Source: Actinomycetota bacterium (GTDB lineage Bacteria > Actinomycetota > Acidimicrobiia > Spongiisociales > ZC4RG35). From it: a stretch of 9,632 nucleotides of DNA. This document shows positions 7,244-9,632 of the stretch, one piece after another; position 1 is the first letter of the stretch; every line of letters starts with the position of its first letter. Position numbers and translations under genes: made by a program. Location of the stretch: positions 1 to 9,632 of the forward strand of contig JAKEHF010000114.1 of NCBI GenBank assembly GCA_022615295.1. The letters run 5' to 3'. The notes under the pieces were generated by a model, which made no database searches, had not been told where the DNA came from, and was given only the letters and a program-made list of their open reading frames with translations.

Positions 7244-8202
7244 CCGAGCCGCTCCTCTCGATGCGCGATGTGAGCGTCACCTATCACGGGTCGGGTGGCG
7301 CCGTCCCCGCCGTCCGCAGAGTGAGCCTCGATCTCGAGCGGGGCGGGTCTCTGGGACTGGCAGGCGAGTCGGGTTGCGGGAAGTCGACCCTGGCCAACTC
7401 CATACTCAGACTCCTTCCCCCCGACGCAGTGGTCGAAGGCCAGATCGTGCTCGACGGCAAGGACGTCCTCTCCCTCAGGCCGGGAGGTCTACGGGCGGCG
7501 CGATGGACCGCCGGGGCCATCGTGTTCCAGGGGGCGCTCCATGCCCTCAACCCGGTGCAGACCGTAGGCCGTCAGATCGCCGAGCCGATGCTCATCCACG
7601 GGACGGTGCCCGACGAGGAGGCGGCGGAGAGACGCACGGTCGAGCTCCTCGGTCGGGTCGGTCTCCCCGCCGCCCGGGCCGACTCCTATCCCCATCAGCT
7701 CTCCGGGGGCCAACGACAACGGGTCCTCATCGCGATGGCCCTCGCCTGCGAGCCGATGCTGCTCATCGCCGACGAGCCGACCACAGCCCTCGATCTGATG
7801 GTCCAGGCCCAGGTGCTTCGTCTCCTCGAGGAGCTAAAGGAGGAGCATGATCTGACTCTGCTCTTCATCACCCACGACCTATCGGTCCTCACCTACGCCT
7901 GCCGCGATCTGGCCGTGATGTATGCCGGCCGGATCGTCGAGGATGGACCCAGCTGGGAAGTCTTCGGTGGACCAGCCCATCCCTATACAAAGGGTCTGGC
8001 CGCAGCCTTCCCGACCATCGGCGACCCCTCCTCTCGAATGGCCCCCTCCGGTCTCGGTGGCGATCCGCCAATGCCGGGGAGTCTTCCCGTCGGCTGTCCC
8101 TTCAACCCACGGTGCCCCTATGCCACCGAGGCTTGTCTCGAGGCCGAGCCGGAACTGAGGATCGCCGGCACCGACCGGAGGGCGGCATGCATCCTGGTAT
8201 GA
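7240..8202 (+). CDS. dppD: ABC transporter ATPase, DppD/OppD type
   Basis: First nucleotide-binding subunit, 320 residues, which drives import from the cytoplasmic side. All motifs are intact: Walker A GESGCGKST (42-50), Q-loop Q97 in VFQGALHALNP, signature LSGGQRQR (154-161), Walker B LLIADE (174-179) and switch H212 in ITHD. The C-terminal oligopeptide-transporter extension has HPYTKGL (247-253) and four cysteines, C286, C292, C299 and C317. In some characterised Dpp ATPases such cysteines hold a [4Fe-4S] cluster; a cluster here is inferred. The ATG at 7240 overlaps the permease stop (ATGA). The frame is open further upstream, but those residues are the permease gene read in another frame. 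No strong Shine-Dalgarno is seen, so translation probably depends on coupling. Confidence 0.95.
   Translation: MTEPLLSMRDVSVTYHGSGGAVPAVRRVSLDLERGGSLGLAGESGCGKSTLANSILRLLPPDAVVEGQIVLDGKDVLSLRPGGLRAARWTAGAIVFQGALHALNPVQTVGRQIAEPMLIHGTVPDEEAAERRTVELLGRVGLPAARADSYPHQLSGGQRQRVLIAMALACEPMLLIADEPTTALDLMVQAQVLRLLEELKEEHDLTLLFITHDLSVLTYACRDLAVMYAGRIVEDGPSWEVFGGPAHPYTKGLAAAFPTIGDPSSRMAPSGLGGDPPMPGSLPVGCPFNPRCPYATEACLEAEPELRIAGTDRRAACILV
8177..8182 (+). promoter_or_regulatory. GGAGGG ribosome binding site near the start of the second ATPase
   Basis: GGAGGG lies four bases before an ATG at 8187 and sixteen before the ATG at 8199. Both ATGs are in the frame of the second ATPase. Spacing favours 8187, while the ATGA overlap pattern of the operon favours 8199; the two differ by only four residues. 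Confidence 0.5.
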
Positions 8203-9137
8203 CCGCCATCGTCGAGGTCGAGGACCTCCATGTCCATTTTGGGGAGGCCAGGGCCGTCGACGGGGTATCCCTCCAGGTCCTGCCCGGCGAGGTCCTGGCC
8301 CTCGTTGGCGAGTCCGGGTCGGGGAAGACCACCCTGATACGGGCGATACAAGGTCTTCAGAAGCCCACCTCGGGGACTGTCAGCGTCGAGGGGCGAGTGC
8401 AGACCATCTTCCACGATCCACGGGTGCAGATGGTGTTCCAGGACCCGACCGGGGCCCTCAACCCGAGGCAGACGATCTACGAGATCGTCGCCGAGGGGCT
8501 CCGCATCAAGGGCACCGGCGGCGACGAGCGACATCTCGTGGCCGACGCACTGGCTCGCTCCGGTCTTCGCCCCCCGGAGCGGTTCTTCCCTCTCTATCCC
8601 CATGAGATCTCAGGCGGGCAAAGACAACGTGTGGTGATCGCAGGGGCCATGGTCATGGAGCCCCGCCTCCTTCTTGCCGACGAGCCGGTGGCCAGTCTCG
8701 ACGCCTCGATACGCGGCGAGATCCTGGCGCTCATGCGACGTCTCGTCGAGGAAACGGGTCTGGCGATCCTGGTGGTGACCCACGACCTCGGGCTCGCCTG
8801 GAACATCGCCGACCGCGTGGCGGTGATGTATTTGGGCCGGATAGTGGAGACCGGGCTCGCCGAGGAGATCCTCGACCGGCCCCGGCATCCCTACACCCGG
8901 GCCTTGCTCTCCGTGGTACCGGAGACGAGGGAGATGGCACAGCAGATCCTGGTGGGAGAGATCCCGGACCTGACGAGGATCCCGTCCGGCTGCCGTTTTC
9001 ACCCCCGGTGCCCGTTGCTCCAGTCGGACACCCTGGCACCGGAGATCGCCGCCAGATGCCGGGGCGAGGACCCCGGTCCGGTGCCACTCGGGGTGGGGGC
9101 CCACGCCGCCTGCTGGCCGGTCCTGAGCGGAAACTAG
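8199..9137 (+). CDS. dppF: ABC transporter ATPase, DppF/OppF type
   Basis: Second nucleotide-binding subunit, 312 residues, partner of the preceding ATPase. Motifs are complete: Walker A GESGSGKTT (37-45), Q-loop Q81 in VFQDPTGALNPR, signature ISGGQRQR (137-144, Ile in place of the usual Leu), Walker B LLLADE (157-162) and switch H195 in VTHD. The C-terminal extension has HPYTRAL and cysteines C265, C271, C287 and C305, again a possible iron-sulphur site by family analogy. The start could instead be the ATG at 8187, adding MHPG. I chose 8199 because it forms the same ATGA overlap as the neighbours and begins with a family-like MTAIVEVEDL. Translation ends with tandem in-frame stops TAG TGA (9135-9140). 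It is the last gene of the operon, convergent with metF. Confidence 0.95.
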   Translation: MTAIVEVEDLHVHFGEARAVDGVSLQVLPGEVLALVGESGSGKTTLIRAIQGLQKPTSGTVSVEGRVQTIFHDPRVQMVFQDPTGALNPRQTIYEIVAEGLRIKGTGGDERHLVADALARSGLRPPERFFPLYPHEISGGQRQRVVIAGAMVMEPRLLLADEPVASLDASIRGEILALMRRLVEETGLAILVVTHDLGLAWNIADRVAVMYLGRIVETGLAEEILDRPRHPYTRALLSVVPETREMAQQILVGEIPDLTRIPSGCRFHPRCPLLQSDTLAPEIAARCRGEDPGPVPLGVGAHAACWPVLSGN

Positions 9138-9150
9138 TGACCTTAGAGAC

Positions 9151-9632
9151 TCATCGTCCCTGGCGGGCCAGGGTGATGGCGCGGCTCACCGAGAGGAGGG
9201 CGGCAACCTGGTTGAAGGTGAACAGATGCAGGCCATCGAACCCGAGACCTTCGCCCTCGCGGGCCAGATCCGAGATCAGACGGGTCGCACTGAATCTAGG
9301 ACGAAGCACCCGGAGGAGCCCACGGTTCTTCGAGAGGAACCTCAGCGACTCACCGACACCGATGGCGCGGCTCACAGAGAGGAGACGGATGGCGTCGACG
9401 GCCCCGGGAACACCGACCCTGATCGGGAGGAGGACTCCATCCCGACTCGTGGCTCGGGCCCACTCGACGATGGGACCGGCGCTGAAGCACATCTGGGTAA
9501 CGACATACGTGGCCAACTCGGCCTTTGCCCCCAGGGCCTGGCGAAGACGCTCGTCGGAGATCACCGGGTGCCCCTCGGGATACCCGGCGATGCCGATCTC
9601 CTCAAAGGGATGGCCGATGTCGTTCATGTCTC
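9151..9632 (-). CDS. metF: Methylenetetrahydrofolate reductase family protein, C-terminal part (5' end outside window)
   Basis: The frame remains open to the window end, so the ATG at 9625-9627 is probably an internal methionine; at least 159 residues of a protein usually near 280-300 are visible. The enzyme reduces 5,10-methylenetetrahydrofolate to 5-methyltetrahydrofolate using FAD, feeding methionine synthesis in the cytoplasm. Counting from that Met, the family motif AGYPEGHP is at 14-21, VTQMCF at 43-48 (the folate-contacting Thr-Gln), a PIRVGVPG strand at 68-75, and the C-terminal DGLHLFTFNQ at 131-140. The LLSVSRAIGVGESLRFL style resembles short actinobacterial MTHFR proteins rather than the enterobacterial one. 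It is convergent with the transporter operon and functionally unrelated to it as far as can be seen. An internal octapeptide LLSVSRAI occurs twice. The N-terminal half, which carries other flavin contacts, cannot be judged. Confidence 0.88.
   Translation of the reverse strand, partial: DMNDIGHPFEEIGIAGYPEGHPVISDERLRQALGAKAELATYVVTQMCFSAGPIVEWARATSRDGVLLPIRVGVPGAVDAIRLLSVSRAIGVGESLRFLSKNRGLLRVLRPRFSATRLISDLAREGEGLGFDGLHLFTFNQVAALLSVSRAITLARQGR
9158..9173. terminator. Perfect GC-rich hairpin at the convergent operon/metF junction, possible terminator
   Basis: CCCTGGC, two G bases and GCCAGGG form a perfect inverted repeat (7-base arms; in practice about six pairs with a 4-base loop). It starts 21 bases after the dppF stop and lies within the last codons of metF on the other strand. 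No T-run follows on either strand, so this is not a classic intrinsic terminator. High-GC actinobacteria are thought to use some hairpins lacking a U-tract. Function is inferred from position only. Confidence 0.3.
9175..9199 (-). repeat. Direct repeat copy 1 within metF (encodes LLSVSRAI)
   Basis: This 25-base segment matches 9361-9385 at 23 positions. The copies are 186 bases (62 codons) apart and in the same reading frame, so both encode LLSVSRAI. This copy lies near the C terminus of the protein (residues 144-151 counted from the Met at 9627). Confidence 0.6.
9361..9385 (-). repeat. Direct repeat copy 2 within metF (encodes LLSVSRAI)
   Basis: Partner of the copy at 9175-9199. This copy (residues 82-89) sits where short MTHFR proteins, as I recall them, typically carry a similar LL-x-S-x-R-I-G-V-G segment, so it is probably the ancestral one and the C-terminal copy the derived or coincidental one. 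Confidence 0.6.

Noticed and set aside
9625..9627. Start codon of metF at the window edge
   Set aside because: The frame continues to the edge, and the visible protein begins just before the mid-protein AGYPEGHP motif, so this Met is almost surely internal and the gene is truncated by the window.

Overview
The window is GC-rich, gene-dense bacterial DNA with strong third-position G/C bias, non-ATG starts and repeated 4-base gene overlaps. I infer a high-GC actinobacterium, perhaps Acidimicrobiia-like. The inference rests on composition, on the short actinobacterial-type methylenetetrahydrofolate reductase at the right edge, and on general protein style. No marker gene here settles the taxonomy.

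Bases 1-9137 hold eight same-strand genes that read as one transcription unit. The first three are enzymes: the C-terminal half of a class III PLP-dependent aminotransferase (1-675, cut by the window edge), an acetylpolyamine-amidohydrolase-like member of the histone deacetylase superfamily (672-1733), and a cytoplasmic S9-family prolyl oligopeptidase/acylaminoacyl-peptidase-like serine peptidase (1730-3550). A 60-base gap with a good ribosome binding site follows. Then comes a complete Opp/Dpp-type ABC importer: binding protein (3611-5356), two permeases (5382-6356, 6353-7243) and two ATPases (7240-8202, 8199-9137). Five of the seven junctions are GTGA or ATGA overlaps, which suggests translational coupling. 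The exceptions are the gap before the binding protein and the junction between the binding protein and the first permease, where a well-placed GTGA start runs into a stop after three codons.

Bases 9151-9632 carry, on the opposite strand and convergent, the 3' part of a metF-like gene. Only 13 bases separate the two stop codons. A perfect GC-rich hairpin lies just inside the end of metF.

Working model (inference): the importer brings in peptides or amide/amine compounds, the S9 peptidase and the deacetylase remove acyl or peptide bonds, and the aminotransferase removes the freed amino group. The operon would then be a catabolic or salvage module for acylated amines or small peptides. The individual families are well known. 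What is less ordinary is their combination and the binding protein's C-terminal membrane anchor in place of a lipoprotein anchor. I saw no RNA genes, mobile elements, CRISPR arrays or phage genes.
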